From an uncultured bacterium (GTDB lineage: Bacteria > Bacteroidota > Bacteroidia > Chitinophagales > Chitinophagaceae), in the NCBI GenBank assembly GCA_903826405.1, contig CAIKEH010000055.1, positions 160,162-224,161 on the forward strand: a stretch of DNA of 64,000 nt, written 5' to 3'. The translations under genes were made by a program, and so were the position numbers. Below, one piece after another: positions 9,226 to 21,723 of this stretch. The notes under the pieces are model-generated. The model did no database searches. It was not told the origin of the DNA and saw only the letters and a list, made by a program, of their open reading frames with translations. Numbering within the stretch: the stretch's first letter is position 1; each line of letters starts with the position of its first letter.

Positions 9226-10602
9226 TTATTGCCCATTGCCCAGCATCAATCCTTGGGCCGATCCCAACACGATGATGGCTTTGCCCTGATTGCTGTTCTC
9301 TGGTTGGTCCCAGATGATACCAGCGATCACATCGGAATATCCGTCACCATTTGTATCGCCTGCGGAAGCAACGGATTGGCCTATGACGGCCTGTGCATTT
9401 TTAGGCAGGCTTATGGTCGCCATCTGTCCTGACATCCCTCTGACCGAGCCATAGAAAACAAAGGCTGATCCCTTGTTTTTTTCCTGATTGGTCGGGTTGT
9501 TGCCTACGATGATCTCTGTATAGCCGTCACCATTAATGTCGCCTGCGCTTGCCACGCAAACACCCAGGTTGCCGTCTACGATCGTTCCTGTGTAGCTCCA
9601 GTCCGGGTAAATATTGAATCCATTCGATGAGCCTAAATACACATAGATCTTTCCCATATTGCTCATTTGCTCATCCCATCGGTTTGCTCCGATGACAACA
9701 TCAGAAAAGCCATCGCCATTCACATCTCCAGCGCAGGCAAGTGAACTGCCGAAATTGGCCTCTGCCTGATTGCTTTCTGCTGTCCATGCCGGAGAGCGGG
9801 TGATACCCATGATGGAACCAAGAAACAGAAATGCACGTCCTTCGTTGTTCTGGCCATTATCGAAATTGGGGGCTCCTACGATGATGTCGGAAAATCCATC
9901 ATGGTTGACATCGCCTGCACCAGCTACAGCTTTTCCGAAATAGGCATTCACCTGATCTCCCTCTGCGTACCATGAGGGGTCTTTTGAAAGTCCATTCGCG
10001 GAACCCAGGTAAACGAATATGGCTCCTTCATTTGTTTCGCCATCATCATAGAAAGGAGCGCCTATGACCACATCGGCGAAACCGTCTTTGTTGACGTCAC
10101 CAACCGAGGAAACGGAATTACCGAAGAAGGCATTGGCCTGGTTGCTTTCTGCTGTCCAACCTGGTGTCTTGCCTAGACCCTGAGGCGAACCATAATAAAC
10201 AAAAGCGGCACCTTCATTGTCCTGGCCATTCGAATAGTGAGATGCGCCGATGATGATATCTCCGAATCCATCTCCGTTCACATCACCTGCATTGGCCACC
10301 GTTTCACCGAAACTGGAGGCTGCTTGTGCATTGGTGCCCGACCACACCGGCTCTCGTCCGAGACCACTTCCTGTACCTAAATAGAGGGAGACCTTGCCGT
10401 CTTTACTGATACCGTAGTCTGATTGAAAAACACTGAGGATCAAGTCGGCATAACCGTCACCATTCACATCCCCTGCCGATGACACAGTGTAGTTGTATTT
10501 ATTGGCGAAATTCCCTGACTTCAGTTGAAATGCGGAAAATATCAAGAGTGCGAGGACAGGAATAAGTGAACGCAATTTCCTGGTTTGTTGATGTAAATCC
10601 AT
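9226..10602 (-). CDS. Exported FG-GAP repeat protein, seven-bladed beta-propeller
   Basis: A 458-residue protein if started at the ATG at 10602, which places a signal sequence (LRSLIPVLALLIFSAFQL) close to the N-terminus. An upstream in-frame ATG at 10716 would add 38 residues lacking export character. Seven FG-GAP/integrin-alpha-type repeats follow, each with a calcium-binding loop of the form DVNGDGFSDVVIGA. Seven copies fit one closed propeller. There is no C-terminal sorting domain, so it may be periplasmic or surface-attached by other means. It lies between eno and ftsB, an unusual place. Function unknown; similar propellers bind ligands or calcium. Confidence 0.88.
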   Translation of the reverse strand: MDLHQQTRKLRSLIPVLALLIFSAFQLKSGNFANKYNYTVSSAGDVNGDGYADLILSVFQSDYGISKDGKVSLYLGTGSGLGREPVWSGTNAQAASSFGETVANAGDVNGDGFGDIIIGASHYSNGQDNEGAAFVYYGSPQGLGKTPGWTAESNQANAFFGNSVSSVGDVNKDGFADVVIGAPFYDDGETNEGAIFVYLGSANGLSKDPSWYAEGDQVNAYFGKAVAGAGDVNHDGFSDIIVGAPNFDNGQNNEGRAFLFLGSIMGITRSPAWTAESNQAEANFGSSLACAGDVNGDGFSDVVIGANRWDEQMSNMGKIYVYLGSSNGFNIYPDWSYTGTIVDGNLGVCVASAGDINGDGYTEIIVGNNPTNQEKNKGSAFVFYGSVRGMSGQMATISLPKNAQAVIGQSVASAGDTNGDGYSDVIAGIIWDQPENSNQGKAIIVLGSAQGLMLGNGQ

Positions 10603-10787
10603 GAGCCTTTTCTTTTTATGGGGTGCAGAAGGTAAGGGTTCTGTCAAGGCTATACTGGACTGAGGCCGGGTATTATATAGGAGATGAAAGAAACAAAAGT
10701 AATAGCCTGTTTCCACAGTTCATAGTTTTTTGCCTTTTTTCCTGTTTTAAATTCAGAATCTGTCACAACAAGGCTTTTTAAAAATAG

Positions 10788-10813
10788 AAAACCCTGCTGA
10801 TTAGCAGGGTTTT
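10788..10813 (-). terminator. Terminator behind eno
   Basis: An 11-bp perfect inverted repeat AAAACCCTGCT/AGCAGGGTTTT (10788-10798 and 10803-10813) with a 4-base loop lies 19 nt past the eno stop codon. The flanking A and T runs make it usable in both directions. It separates eno from the FG-GAP gene. Confidence 0.8.
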
Positions 10814-10831
10814 AGATAATTTGTAAAGGCG

Positions 10832-12166
<1,335 letters not shown>

Positions 12167-12173
12167 TTAGGCA

Positions 12174-13076
12174 TCAGGAGGTCAGGGTGCGGAAAATGTC
12201 CTCCAGGTTCCTGCTTTCGGAGTGCAAAGAAACGACATTCAGGTTGAGTTGCAAAGCCCCTTCCATGACCTGTTTGCGAAGGGTGTCGGGATCCTCTGTG
12301 TCGAGCAGCCAACTGCCATCATCGGTTTTGGCGACCCGGGTGGCAGCAGAAAGTTTCCTGATCCAACCTTCATCGGGATTTTCCCTAAAACTCACTCTGA
12401 CCTGGTGCCCTGAAATCCCCCTTTTCAGGTCGGCGATAAGACTGTCCGCCACCAGATCGCCTTTATTGATTATGATCACCCGATCGCATAAGGCTTGTAC
12501 TTCCTGAAGGATATGAGAAGAGAAAAGGATGGTCTTATTTTTTCCCAGTTTGCGGATGACTTCGCGGATCTCCATGATCTGGTTGGGATCAAGGCCAGTG
12601 GTGGGTTCATCAAGGATCAGCACCTCAGGGTCATGTATGAGCGCGGCAGCCAGACCTACGCGTTGTTTGTAACCTTTTGAAAGCTGACCGATCTTTTTTG
12701 TGGATTCCAGACTAAGTCCGGTCAGCCTTATCACCTCATCTATCTTGACCCCTTTTGACGGAACGCCATGCACACCTGCAATAAAATCAAGGTACTCCCT
12801 AACGTACATATCATGATACAGCGGATTGGCTTCCGGCAGATATCCGATCTTGCTCCTCGCCTCAAGGGGTTGTTCCGCAACTGGTATGCCACACACTAGG
12901 ATCCGTCCACCGTCCGGGGTGATGTATCCCGTGATCATCTTCATGGTAGTGGATTTTCCTGCGCCATTAGGTCCTAAAAACCCCACGATCTCACCTTTGC
13001 CGACAGTGAAGCTGATGCCATTGACTGCCTTCTGCTGTCCATAAGTCTTCAGCAACTGCTCGATCTGTATCGACAT
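12174..13076 (-). CDS. gldA: ABC transporter ATP-binding protein, GldA-like
   Basis: A 300-residue ABC ATPase. The Walker A is GPNGAGKST (about residues 35-43), the signature motif reads LSKGYKQRVGLAAAL, the Walker B is VLILDEPTTGLDP, and a switch His lies in FSSHILQEV. The sequence around GYLPEANPLYHDMYVREYL is typical of GldA, the ATPase of the GldAFG transporter tied to gliding in Bacteroidota. The last ~90 residues form the accessory domain of this ABC-2 subfamily. The membrane partners GldF and GldG are not in the window. Assignment to GldA rather than another ABC-2 ATPase is probable, not certain. Confidence 0.8.
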   Translation of the reverse strand: MSIQIEQLLKTYGQQKAVNGISFTVGKGEIVGFLGPNGAGKSTTMKMITGYITPDGGRILVCGIPVAEQPLEARSKIGYLPEANPLYHDMYVREYLDFIAGVHGVPSKGVKIDEVIRLTGLSLESTKKIGQLSKGYKQRVGLAAALIHDPEVLILDEPTTGLDPNQIMEIREVIRKLGKNKTILFSSHILQEVQALCDRVIIINKGDLVADSLIADLKRGISGHQVRVSFRENPDEGWIRKLSAATRVAKTDDGSWLLDTEDPDTLRKQVMEGALQLNLNVVSLHSESRNLEDIFRTLTS

Positions 13077-13137
13077 GTGGGGATTTTGAATCGCAAAGAA
13101 AACGAATCCTTTTTACATCGGGGATTTCTGTCCGTAT

Positions 13138-13380
13138 TCATTCTAGCTCTTCAGAGCTTTCCGGGAGTTGGTGGTATTCTCCGTTTAGGGCATACCATCC
13201 GAAAAGGACCAGTCCGAAAGCAATGGGAATGAAGATGAATATGAAAACGCCCCATTGTATCCACGTGTCCGGGATGTTGTTGCGGGTGATTTCACGGGAA
13301 GCTGTTCGGATGAGAAAGGTCAGCAGGGCAGGCCCCAGCAACATCCAAATGATCCCTGAATATCTCTTGAGCTGGTTCAT
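13138..13380 (-). CDS. Small two-helix membrane protein
   Basis: An 80-residue protein with two predicted membrane helices (about residues 8-25 and 42-64, the second rich in Phe and Ile) and an acidic C-terminus. It starts 11 nt after the stop of the MHS-type transporter, so the two are surely cotranscribed. Small proteins of this shape often accompany such transporters in Bacteroidota, from memory, and may be accessory subunits. No enzymatic motif is seen. Confidence 0.7.
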   Translation of the reverse strand: MNQLKRYSGIIWMLLGPALLTFLIRTASREITRNNIPDTWIQWGVFIFIFIPIAFGLVLFGWYALNGEYHQLPESSEELE

Positions 13381-13391
13381 ATACCCTTGAT

Positions 13392-14936
13392 TTAATTATG
13401 GATATTGATGCGTTTCCTGTTATCGATATAAATCGACCCAATGAGCAAACAGACACTGGCCACCGAAATGGGATACCACAACCCCACCAATGGGCTGCCG
13501 GGGAAGATGGTGCTCAGCAGCACGGCGATGAAAGGGGTAAGCCCTCCGAAGACTCCATTGCCGATGTGATAAGGCAGAGACATGGAAGTGTACCGAATCT
13601 TGGTGGGGAATAATTCAACCAGAAAGGCGGCGATCGGCCCATAAACCATGGTTACCAGAAGCACTTGGAAAAAAACCAGCCACACCAGTTGCCAGTACAC
13701 TTTACCCGGAAGTAGTTTGCTGAGTTTGCTGGCTGGTTTGATGGAATGGCGCCCATCCGCATACAAAGTATCCCTGATCACCTCCCGGCTTCTGATTCCA
13801 TTCCCGTACTCCTTAACCAGTGTTGAGGTTTGTAGAGAGGCATCTTTTCCTTTGATAGGGGTTATGACATGGTCGGCTTTGTCCAAGACATCGAGTTTTT
13901 CAACTTGGGTCAGATCGGTGATCGTATACATCCTGTTGTAAATGGGGCGGTAGGCCAATACGGCCAGCAACATGCCGGCCATCATGATCCATTTACGCCC
14001 TACCCTGTCGCTCCATGCACCAAAAAATATGAACATCGGAGTGGCCATGAGAATGGCCCAAATGATTATGGTGCGTGTCTGTTCGAAATCCACCTTGCAC
14101 ATATTTTCAAGAAAAGTCTGGGCATAGAATTGCCCGGTATACCAGACCACTCCCTGTCCCATGGTGGCGCCGAACAGCGCGAGCAGAACCATTTTCAGAT
14201 TGCCTTTATGGGTGAAACTTTCTTTCAGCGGGTTGATGGACACGGCTCCCTCGTTCTTGAGTTTATTGAAAAGGGGTGATTCGTGCATCTTCAAGCGGAT
14301 ATAGATGGAGACGACCACGAGCAGAATGGACAGCAGGAAAGGGATGCGCCAACCCCATTTCTCGAATTTGGCGATGGAGTCTTCAAGTTTCACGTCAAGG
14401 CTGTGGCGGGTGATCAGGATGATGCCGAGTGACAGAAATAGCCCGATGGTCGCAGTGGTTTGTATCCAGGAGGTATACAGGCCACGCTTGTCAGGTGGGG
14501 CATGTTCAGCAACATAGGTAGCCGCTCCTCCATATTCACCCCCTATTGCAAGCCCTTGAACCAGCCGGAGCAAGAGAACAATGATGGGAGCTAAGAATCC
14601 TATCTGGTCATATCCCGGGATCAGACCTATGGCAAAAGTGGATCCACCCATGATGATCAAGGTCAGCAAAAAGGTGTTTTTTCTTCCTGACCGATCGCCC
14701 AGTCTGCCAAATACGAGTGCTCCAAAGGGCCGAACGATGAAGCCTGCTGCAAAAGTTGCCAGCGTGGAGAGCAAGGCTGCCGTGGGGTTTGATTTAGGGA
14801 AAAACTGCGATGCGATGATAGGGGCCAGGCTTCCAAAGATGTAGAAGTCGTACCACTCGATCAAAGTACCCACCGAAGAAGCAGCGATGATTTTTGCCAT
14901 GCCTGCCGGAAATTGGGTACGCTTAAACCATGCCAT
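13392..14936 (-). CDS. MFS transporter, metabolite:H+ symporter (MHS) family
   Basis: A 514-residue proton-coupled permease of the MHS branch of the major facilitators (relatives of ProP and ShiA). Diagnostic segments are GTLIEWYDFYIFGSLAPIIA in helix 1, GRLGDRSGRK between helices 2 and 3, and LVQGLAIGGEYGGAATYVAE in helix 4. Twelve helices are predicted, with a long hydrophilic loop of about 75 residues between helices 9 and 10, a known variable loop in this family. It is divergent from acs with 129 bp between, which makes a carboxylate such as acetate or propionate a plausible cargo; that is inference from context. Confidence 0.88.
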   Translation of the reverse strand: MAWFKRTQFPAGMAKIIAASSVGTLIEWYDFYIFGSLAPIIASQFFPKSNPTAALLSTLATFAAGFIVRPFGALVFGRLGDRSGRKNTFLLTLIIMGGSTFAIGLIPGYDQIGFLAPIIVLLLRLVQGLAIGGEYGGAATYVAEHAPPDKRGLYTSWIQTTATIGLFLSLGIILITRHSLDVKLEDSIAKFEKWGWRIPFLLSILLVVVSIYIRLKMHESPLFNKLKNEGAVSINPLKESFTHKGNLKMVLLALFGATMGQGVVWYTGQFYAQTFLENMCKVDFEQTRTIIIWAILMATPMFIFFGAWSDRVGRKWIMMAGMLLAVLAYRPIYNRMYTITDLTQVEKLDVLDKADHVITPIKGKDASLQTSTLVKEYGNGIRSREVIRDTLYADGRHSIKPASKLSKLLPGKVYWQLVWLVFFQVLLVTMVYGPIAAFLVELFPTKIRYTSMSLPYHIGNGVFGGLTPFIAVLLSTIFPGSPLVGLWYPISVASVCLLIGSIYIDNRKRINIHN

Positions 14937-15065
14937 CAGTGTTGGAGGATTTTGTTGAAATTGGGTTGTAATCGTCTTAAAAATAGCGGGAAATGGTTAA
15001 AATAACCCTGTTAACCCGATAATTTTTTAACTTGGATCTCCGTAACAAATACCAAATACAGCATT

Positions 15066-16982
<1,917 letters not shown>

Positions 16983-17019
16983 CCATGCTCATTCCGTGAT
17001 CGTCGACTCATTAAAATGG

Positions 17020-17049
17020 AAATGGCGCGAGATGCTCACGCCATTTTTT
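17020..17049 (+). terminator. Terminator behind acs
   Basis: The stem AAATGGCG/CGCCATTT (17020-17027 and 17039-17046) is extended inward by GAG/CTC across one mismatch and followed by a run of T. It starts 38 nt after the acs stop codon. Confidence 0.8.
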
Positions 17050-17144
17050 GTTTCAAGAGGTTCTTATCACAGGAGACGGACGGTAACGGGCCTCACAATT
17101 TGTCTTTCCCTGTTCAGAGGATCTGGACTACTCCGGTCCGAGGT

Positions 17145-17384
17145 ATGCATAACGTAAGCATCATTGAAGGCGCGGCTGAATTCAAAATGTTTTTACAGCC
17201 ACCCGATTTGCTTTGCCAGTTGGATTACATCAAAGGTTATCTGGATCTTCGGTTTCAAAAAGGGCATTTCGATTTGCTGGATGACACGATAAAGGTGCAT
17301 CGTATTTTCATGGATATTCCCCTAAGTAAAGTGAATTCCCTTTTCTTTAACAGTGTGGTATGCATCGTCGATACAATCTGTTAA
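17145..17384 (+). CDS. Possible small ORF, doubtful
   Basis: In the 457-bp gap between acs and the next gene there is a 79-codon frame from an ATG at 17145, ending just before the hairpin at 17389. It has no signal peptide and no recognisable motif; the product would be rather hydrophobic (ending VNSLFFNSVVCIVDTIC). A longer in-frame start at 17016 overlaps the acs terminator and is unlikely. Nothing else was seen in this gap. Confidence 0.2.
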   Translation: MHNVSIIEGAAEFKMFLQPPDLLCQLDYIKGYLDLRFQKGHFDLLDDTIKVHRIFMDIPLSKVNSLFFNSVVCIVDTIC

Positions 17385-17388
17385 ACAG

Positions 17389-17416
17389 AAACGCCCCGGA
17401 TATGGCCGAGGCGTTT
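17389..17416. terminator. Bidirectional terminator behind the outer-membrane protein gene
   Basis: The inverted repeat AAACGCC/GGCGTTT (17389-17395 and 17410-17416) has an inner CGG/CCG extension and lies 24 nt past the stop codon of the minus-strand barrel gene. The A-flanked and T-flanked arms suit termination from either side. Confidence 0.7.
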
Positions 17417-17439
17417 ATTGGAACGGTTCGGATATATAC

Positions 17440-18327
17440 TTACCATGCGCTGAGTCGGAGTCCGACCGTGTAAGGAATCTGTTCCACTCCATACTGGTGC
17501 ACCGGGGTGATACCATAAGAGCCATAAAGTTTGACGGGCCCTATGCCCAATTCCGCAATGTAATTTATGCGCCAATGTTCCAGATTGAAATCAGTTTTGT
17601 TCTTCTGTTTGCCCATCTCGGCACTCTTCTGCTTCTGCCGTGCACTGTACAGGTAACCTGCGCTGACACCGAAACTCAATTGAAGTCCGCCGTGATGTTT
17701 GTATGGATTGGTCGTGATGTTGAGCATGAAGGGGACCGTGAAGAAGTCGGCAGAGAGCTTGTTCTTTGAGAATTGTTTGTTGTCTCGCATGACATAGGGA
17801 GTGCTGCCATCCACGTAAGTGATATTGGTCTTGTAAAAGTAATCGTTGTTCTGTATGCCAAAGCCATATTTTAGGTTGATGACATGTTTGTATATATTGA
17901 GTTTTTGCATGAAAAACCACAGATCGAAATTCGATATCGCCGTTGAGCGGTAGGAGAAATCTCCGGAGTTCAAGGGTATGCCTTGGGGATCATGAAGGAA
18001 TGACTGAGCCTCGGCGCCTCCGTAATTGGTCTTGTCCTGGAATCCGGAAAATCCAACATCTATGATCAACCAGTTGGTGATGATGTTATCAAGGTGGTGG
18101 GATTTCGGGTGCCATGACCAGTTGTGATCATAATGATCGACATGCGTCTTGCCTTGCATTTCAATAGTCTGGCCCTCACTGCTTTTCCGGATAACGATGA
18201 TGGAACCCACCCTGATGGTATCGTTCTGTTCGCTGACGGGTTTCCATGCCGTATCCGTCTGGGAGAATCCGATTTGATTCCCTGCGGACAAGAGCAGGAT
18301 GATGATGATCTTTTTCATGTTCCTCAT
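17440..18327 (-). CDS. Outer-membrane beta-barrel protein, sigma-factor operon
   Basis: A 295-residue exported protein with a signal peptide (KKIIIILLLSAGNQIGFSQ). The body has alternating hydrophobic/aromatic strands typical of small Bacteroidota porin-like barrels (WLIIDVGFSGFQDKTNYG, LQLSFGVSAGYLYSARQ), and ends in GLRLSAW with a terminal aromatic residue. It is the last gene of a sigma/anti-sigma/barrel set, 18 nt behind the anti-sigma-like gene, and is probably the target or sensor output of that ECF system. Exact function unknown. Confidence 0.82.
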   Translation of the reverse strand: MRNMKKIIIILLLSAGNQIGFSQTDTAWKPVSEQNDTIRVGSIIVIRKSSEGQTIEMQGKTHVDHYDHNWSWHPKSHHLDNIITNWLIIDVGFSGFQDKTNYGGAEAQSFLHDPQGIPLNSGDFSYRSTAISNFDLWFFMQKLNIYKHVINLKYGFGIQNNDYFYKTNITYVDGSTPYVMRDNKQFSKNKLSADFFTVPFMLNITTNPYKHHGGLQLSFGVSAGYLYSARQKQKSAEMGKQKNKTDFNLEHWRINYIAELGIGPVKLYGSYGITPVHQYGVEQIPYTVGLRLSAW

Positions 18328-18345
18328 TTGCTGATGGTGAATTGC

Positions 18346-19443
18346 TTATTGCCCTATGGGTATTTCAAAGCTGGCCACTTTGACCAGGTTCCTGTCCGGG
18401 TCAGGATTCGTGGCTTTATTGAAGAAGCGGCTCGCTTTTCTGGATAATGCCCGGAATGGCCCTTTCCTGCTTTTCTCCATTTCTTCGATGCTTCCCGTAG
18501 CCGTATTTCGACCACTCAAAAGAACCTCTGTTGCAAAGTCGGTCTTTGTTCTCTTCTCTAAATCGGCGGCATCGGCATTCTCCTGCTGAGTATTCCCAAC
18601 AGCTATCGCTGAAGTCATTTTTGGTGATGCAGACGAACTTATTCCTTCTTCTATTGAAGCAGGGGGAGTGGGAAGATTGTTGCTGACGACGGGTTGTTCT
18701 TTCGCGATCGTAGAGAGTTCGTTGTTGGATTGACTGCGTTCGTTGCTGGTTGCTGATGGCCGGTCATGTATCGCTCTTAATGTGTTGCTGATTGCCTGCA
18801 CCGGATTGCTGATCTTCAATGAAGGTTTGTTGGCTTCAGTCCGGTGGTTGCTGGTTTCTGGCTTCCGAATGACGATCGCAGGTGTTCGATCGTTAGCGAT
18901 CGCTACCTGCTTATTTGTAGTCGGTATCTGATTTCTTTCACGAAGCCATAATGATCCTCCGAATAATACCAAGGCGGCTGCCACGGCAACACGGGTCCAG
19001 TTGAGTTTCAACAATATGGCGGGCTTTCTTTCCTTACGGTAGAGAGATGACTTGTCGGGAAAGGAAATCATCGCGGATGAAGGCAGAACGGCCGCTAAGT
19101 ATTCCTGATGTCGTGCAGCGATCTCTGGATCATGGGCGATGAGCAATGCCATTCGCTTATTCTCTTCATCATTCAATTCCCCATCCATGTACGAAAGGAG
19201 CATCATCTCATTCTCACTGACTGGCTCGTGCTCGTCAGTTAAGGGTCTATATAGAGAGGCCTTTCCATCAAAGACCGGTGAGTTCCGGTCATCGAGCTTC
19301 AACTTGAAGAAGACGTCCAACTCGCCGACGAGGTCGGGATGTAATTCCAAAAAATCCTCCACCTCACGACGCTCTGCAGCGGACAATTCATCATCCGCAT
19401 ACAGCAGGAAATACTCTTCATAGTTATGTCGTGTGATGGCCAT
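18346..19443 (-). CDS. Membrane-bound anti-sigma-like protein with duplicated N-terminal module
   Basis: A 365-residue protein starting one base after the sigma-factor stop codon. The N-terminal cytoplasmic part consists of two similar modules of about 65-70 residues. Each begins with a helical anti-sigma-like segment (YEEYFLLYADDELSAAER and EMMLLSYMDGELNDEENK) and ends with KASLYR or KSSLYR. One membrane helix (VAVAAALVLFGGSLWL, about residue 160) is followed by a long low-complexity Ser/Asn/Thr-rich periplasmic region. No HxxxCxxC zinc motif is seen. The role as anti-sigma factor for the adjacent ECF sigma is inferred from position and architecture. Confidence 0.82.
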   Translation of the reverse strand: MAITRHNYEEYFLLYADDELSAAERREVEDFLELHPDLVGELDVFFKLKLDDRNSPVFDGKASLYRPLTDEHEPVSENEMMLLSYMDGELNDEENKRMALLIAHDPEIAARHQEYLAAVLPSSAMISFPDKSSLYRKERKPAILLKLNWTRVAVAAALVLFGGSLWLRERNQIPTTNKQVAIANDRTPAIVIRKPETSNHRTEANKPSLKISNPVQAISNTLRAIHDRPSATSNERSQSNNELSTIAKEQPVVSNNLPTPPASIEEGISSSASPKMTSAIAVGNTQQENADAADLEKRTKTDFATEVLLSGRNTATGSIEEMEKSRKGPFRALSRKASRFFNKATNPDPDRNLVKVASFEIPIGQ

Positions 19444-19444
19444 G

Positions 19445-19930
19445 TCAGATTATGTTCTCTGGTTTTACCAGATAATTCTTGAGTTGTATCCTTGCCCGGT
19501 GAAGGTAAACCTTCACCTGACTGCTGTTCAGCCCGGTGATCTTCCCGATCTCTTCATAGCTGTACCCTTCGTAGTCCTTCAACATGACCAGGGAACGCTG
19601 TGTTTCATTCAGCAGGGCAAGTGCCTGATCCAATTCCTTCTTTACCCCATGCTGTGCCGGGCCCATGACCCTGCTGGATTCATGGAATTCATCTTGCAAG
19701 CTGATCCTTTTCACTTTGCGGATATGGTCGATCATTTGGTTGTAAGCGATGGTGAAGAGATAAGACTTTGATTTCAGCATGTCCACCCGTACCCGATTGC
19801 GCCATAATTTTTCAAATGAAGTCTGCACCACATCTTTGGCGTCCTCTTCGTTCCGAAGGTTTTTGACAATGAACCGGTAGACATTGTCGGCATGCTGACT
19901 CACGCATTCGTTATATTCCCTTTCAGTCAT
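19445..19930 (-). CDS. ECF-subfamily RNA polymerase sigma factor
   Basis: A 161-residue group 4 sigma factor. Region 2 is at the N-terminus (VYRFIVKNLRNEEDAKDVVQTSFEKLWRN runs across residues 17-45, including the DAKDVVQ core). Region 4 at the C-terminus holds the helix-turn-helix GYSYEEIGKITGLNSSQVK (about residues 121-139). It heads a minus-strand operon with a membrane anti-sigma-like protein and an outer-membrane barrel, a common envelope-response arrangement in Bacteroidota. The signal it responds to is unknown. Confidence 0.93.
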   Translation of the reverse strand: MTEREYNECVSQHADNVYRFIVKNLRNEEDAKDVVQTSFEKLWRNRVRVDMLKSKSYLFTIAYNQMIDHIRKVKRISLQDEFHESSRVMGPAQHGVKKELDQALALLNETQRSLVMLKDYEGYSYEEIGKITGLNSSQVKVYLHRARIQLKNYLVKPENII

Positions 19931-20040
19931 ACGGTCAAACTATCGGTTGCGGGGCTGGGTTAGTTTTGATCTTTCTACTATTAATACGGCCAATTCTTTA
20001 AATGGTTACACCCGGAGTTGTTTTTCCTCCATTGGTGCAA

Positions 20041-20064
20041 AAAAAACCGGTACCAAGGTACCGG
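20041..20064 (-). terminator. Terminator of the small exported-protein gene
   Basis: CCGGTACC/GGTACCGG (20047-20054 and 20057-20064) forms a perfect stem. On the minus strand it is followed by a run of at least eight T. It lies 21 nt past the stop codon of the small minus-strand gene at 20085-20294, which supports that gene being real. Confidence 0.75.
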
Positions 20065-20084
20065 CCAATAAGTTAAAGCCAGAA

Positions 20085-20294
20085 TCAATTCCAGAGGTGG
20101 ATCAAGCGGCGGGTGATGGTTTCAAGTATGGGAAGATCCGCATGAAGGCTTTTTTCATCCTTATCCTTGCCGGATTCGTTGTCAACACATTCCTGCACTG
20201 GCTTTTTTGTTTGGTCGTCTTTGGCCACCCAAGTCCATAGGCAGGCAGTTAAAAAGCTGACGATCAATAATCTGAAAAGGTTTTTGCTGTGCAT
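20085..20294 (-). CDS. Small exported or membrane-anchored protein, unknown
   Basis: A 69-residue frame with a clear export-type N-terminus (KNLFRLLIVSFLTACLWTWVAK; the Cys at residue 18 is not in a good lipobox) and a charged remainder. It is followed 21 nt later by a strong intrinsic terminator on the same strand and has its own upstream space, opposite kbl. This arrangement favours a real gene, although no family was recognised. It could be a small periplasmic or inner-membrane-anchored peptide. Confidence 0.55.
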   Translation of the reverse strand: MHSKNLFRLLIVSFLTACLWTWVAKDDQTKKPVQECVDNESGKDKDEKSLHADLPILETITRRLIHLWN

Positions 20295-20451
20295 TTGGAT
20301 GAGGTTCCAATATGTTACGAAGGTAGGCCAAAAAAGTTACAGCTCTTTTCCAATCTGTTAAAATATCATGAAGATCCTACGGGTGGAGATGTCCTTCATT
20401 CAATTAAAGGGCTTCTATCGATTCGGATGGGTGGGAGAGGTGCATTTTCAT

Positions 20452-20459
20452 TAGGTTTG
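20452..20459 (+). promoter_or_regulatory. Putative -7 box of kbl
   Basis: TAGGTTTG matches the Bacteroidota -7 consensus TAnnTTTG and lies 20 nt before the kbl start codon. No good TTG -33 element was found at the expected distance, so confidence is modest. Confidence 0.4.
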
Positions 20460-20478
20460 CGGTTCAAAACGGGACCAG

Positions 20479-21669
20479 ATGAATGAACCCTTGATAGTCA
20501 GGTTGAAGCAGGAGCTGGCAGGGATCCGGGAGGCAGGCTTATACAAAACGGAAAGGATCATTGAAAGTGCACAGGGTCCTGAGATCCGGGTGGGGGGCAG
20601 GAATGTCATCAATCTATGTGCTAATAACTATCTCGGATTATCCTCACATCCCAGGGTTATTGCCGCAGCCAAGAAATACATTGATCTGCGTGGTTATGGA
20701 CTGAGCAGCGTTCGTTTCATTTGTGGAACACAGGACATCCATAAGGAATTGGAAGCCAGGATCTCCACCTTCCTGGGGACCGAGGATACCCTATTATATG
20801 CTGCCGCCTTCGACGCAAATGGCGGTGTTTTCGAGCCGTTGTTCGGTGAACAGGATGCCATCATTTCGGATGAACTGAATCATGCTTCCATCATCGATGG
20901 TGTTCGTCTCTGTAAGGCACAACGATTCAGGTACAAACACAATGATATGTCTGACCTCGAAGTGCAACTCAAGGCCACCCAACATCTCCGATCACGGATT
21001 ATCGTTACCGACGGATCTTTCAGTATGGATGGTACCATCGCACAACTAGACAGGATCTGTGAACTTGCGGACAATTATCAGGCAGCGGTCATGGTGGACG
21101 AATGCCATTCCTCGGGATTCCTGGGTAAGACCGGTCGTGGAACACACGAATACCGAGGCGTTATGGGTCGTATCGACATCATCACTGGAACCTTGGGCAA
21201 AGCTCTCGGTGGCGCTTCCGGTGGATTTACCAGTGGGCGAAAGGAGATCATTGAGATCCTGCGCCAACGTAGCCGCCCATATTTGTTCTCGAACACGCTT
21301 GCACCCAGTATCGTCGGTGCTTCCATAGCGGTACTCGACATGCTCAGTGAAACCACGGAATTGAGGGACCGGCTGGAGTGGAACACCCGTTATTTTCGGG
21401 AGAAGATGACCGCAGCGGGATTCGACATCAAACCCGGGGACCATCCCATTGTTCCTATAATGCTCTATGATGCCAAGTTGGCCCAGCAAATGGCTGCGGC
21501 CTTACTCGAAGAGGGCATATATGTCATCGGCTTCTTCTATCCGGTTGTAGCCGAGGGCAAAGCCCGGATTCGGGTCCAGCTCAGCGCAGCTCATGATCAG
21601 CAGCAGCTGGACAGGGCCATTGCCGCCTTCTCCAAGGTTGGCAGGAAGCTGGGCGTAATCAATCTGTGA
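20479..21669 (+). CDS. kbl: Glycine C-acetyltransferase (2-amino-3-ketobutyrate CoA ligase)
   Basis: A 396-residue PLP enzyme of the alpha-oxoamine synthase family. It cleaves 2-amino-3-oxobutyrate with CoA to glycine and acetyl-CoA in threonine breakdown. Motifs are [47 protein letters not shown], the Asp-containing [13 protein letters not shown], and the PLP-Lys segment [13 protein letters not shown]. The N-terminal block and RFICGTQ favour KBL over BioF or ALAS. Threonine dehydrogenase, its usual partner, is not adjacent. Confidence 0.95.
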   Translation: MNEPLIVRLKQELAGIREAGLYKTERIIESAQGPEIRVGGRNVINLCANNYLGLSSHPRVIAAAKKYIDLRGYGLSSVRFICGTQDIHKELEARISTFLGTEDTLLYAAAFDANGGVFEPLFGEQDAIISDELNHASIIDGVRLCKAQRFRYKHNDMSDLEVQLKATQHLRSRIIVTDGSFSMDGTIAQLDRICELADNYQAAVMVDECHSSGFLGKTGRGTHEYRGVMGRIDIITGTLGKALGGASGGFTSGRKEIIEILRQRSRPYLFSNTLAPSIVGASIAVLDMLSETTELRDRLEWNTRYFREKMTAAGFDIKPGDHPIVPIMLYDAKLAQQMAAALLEEGIYVIGFFYPVVAEGKARIRVQLSAAHDQQQLDRAIAAFSKVGRKLGVINL

Positions 21670-21723
21670 TCAGTCACGTCTTCGGATAAACGAAAAATCA
21701 GCACCTACCTAATCAACTTCCAT

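Noticed and set aside
13392..14936. Insert of about 75 residues in the MHS permease as a novel domain
   Set aside because: A long loop between helices 9 and 10 is a known variable feature of this family.
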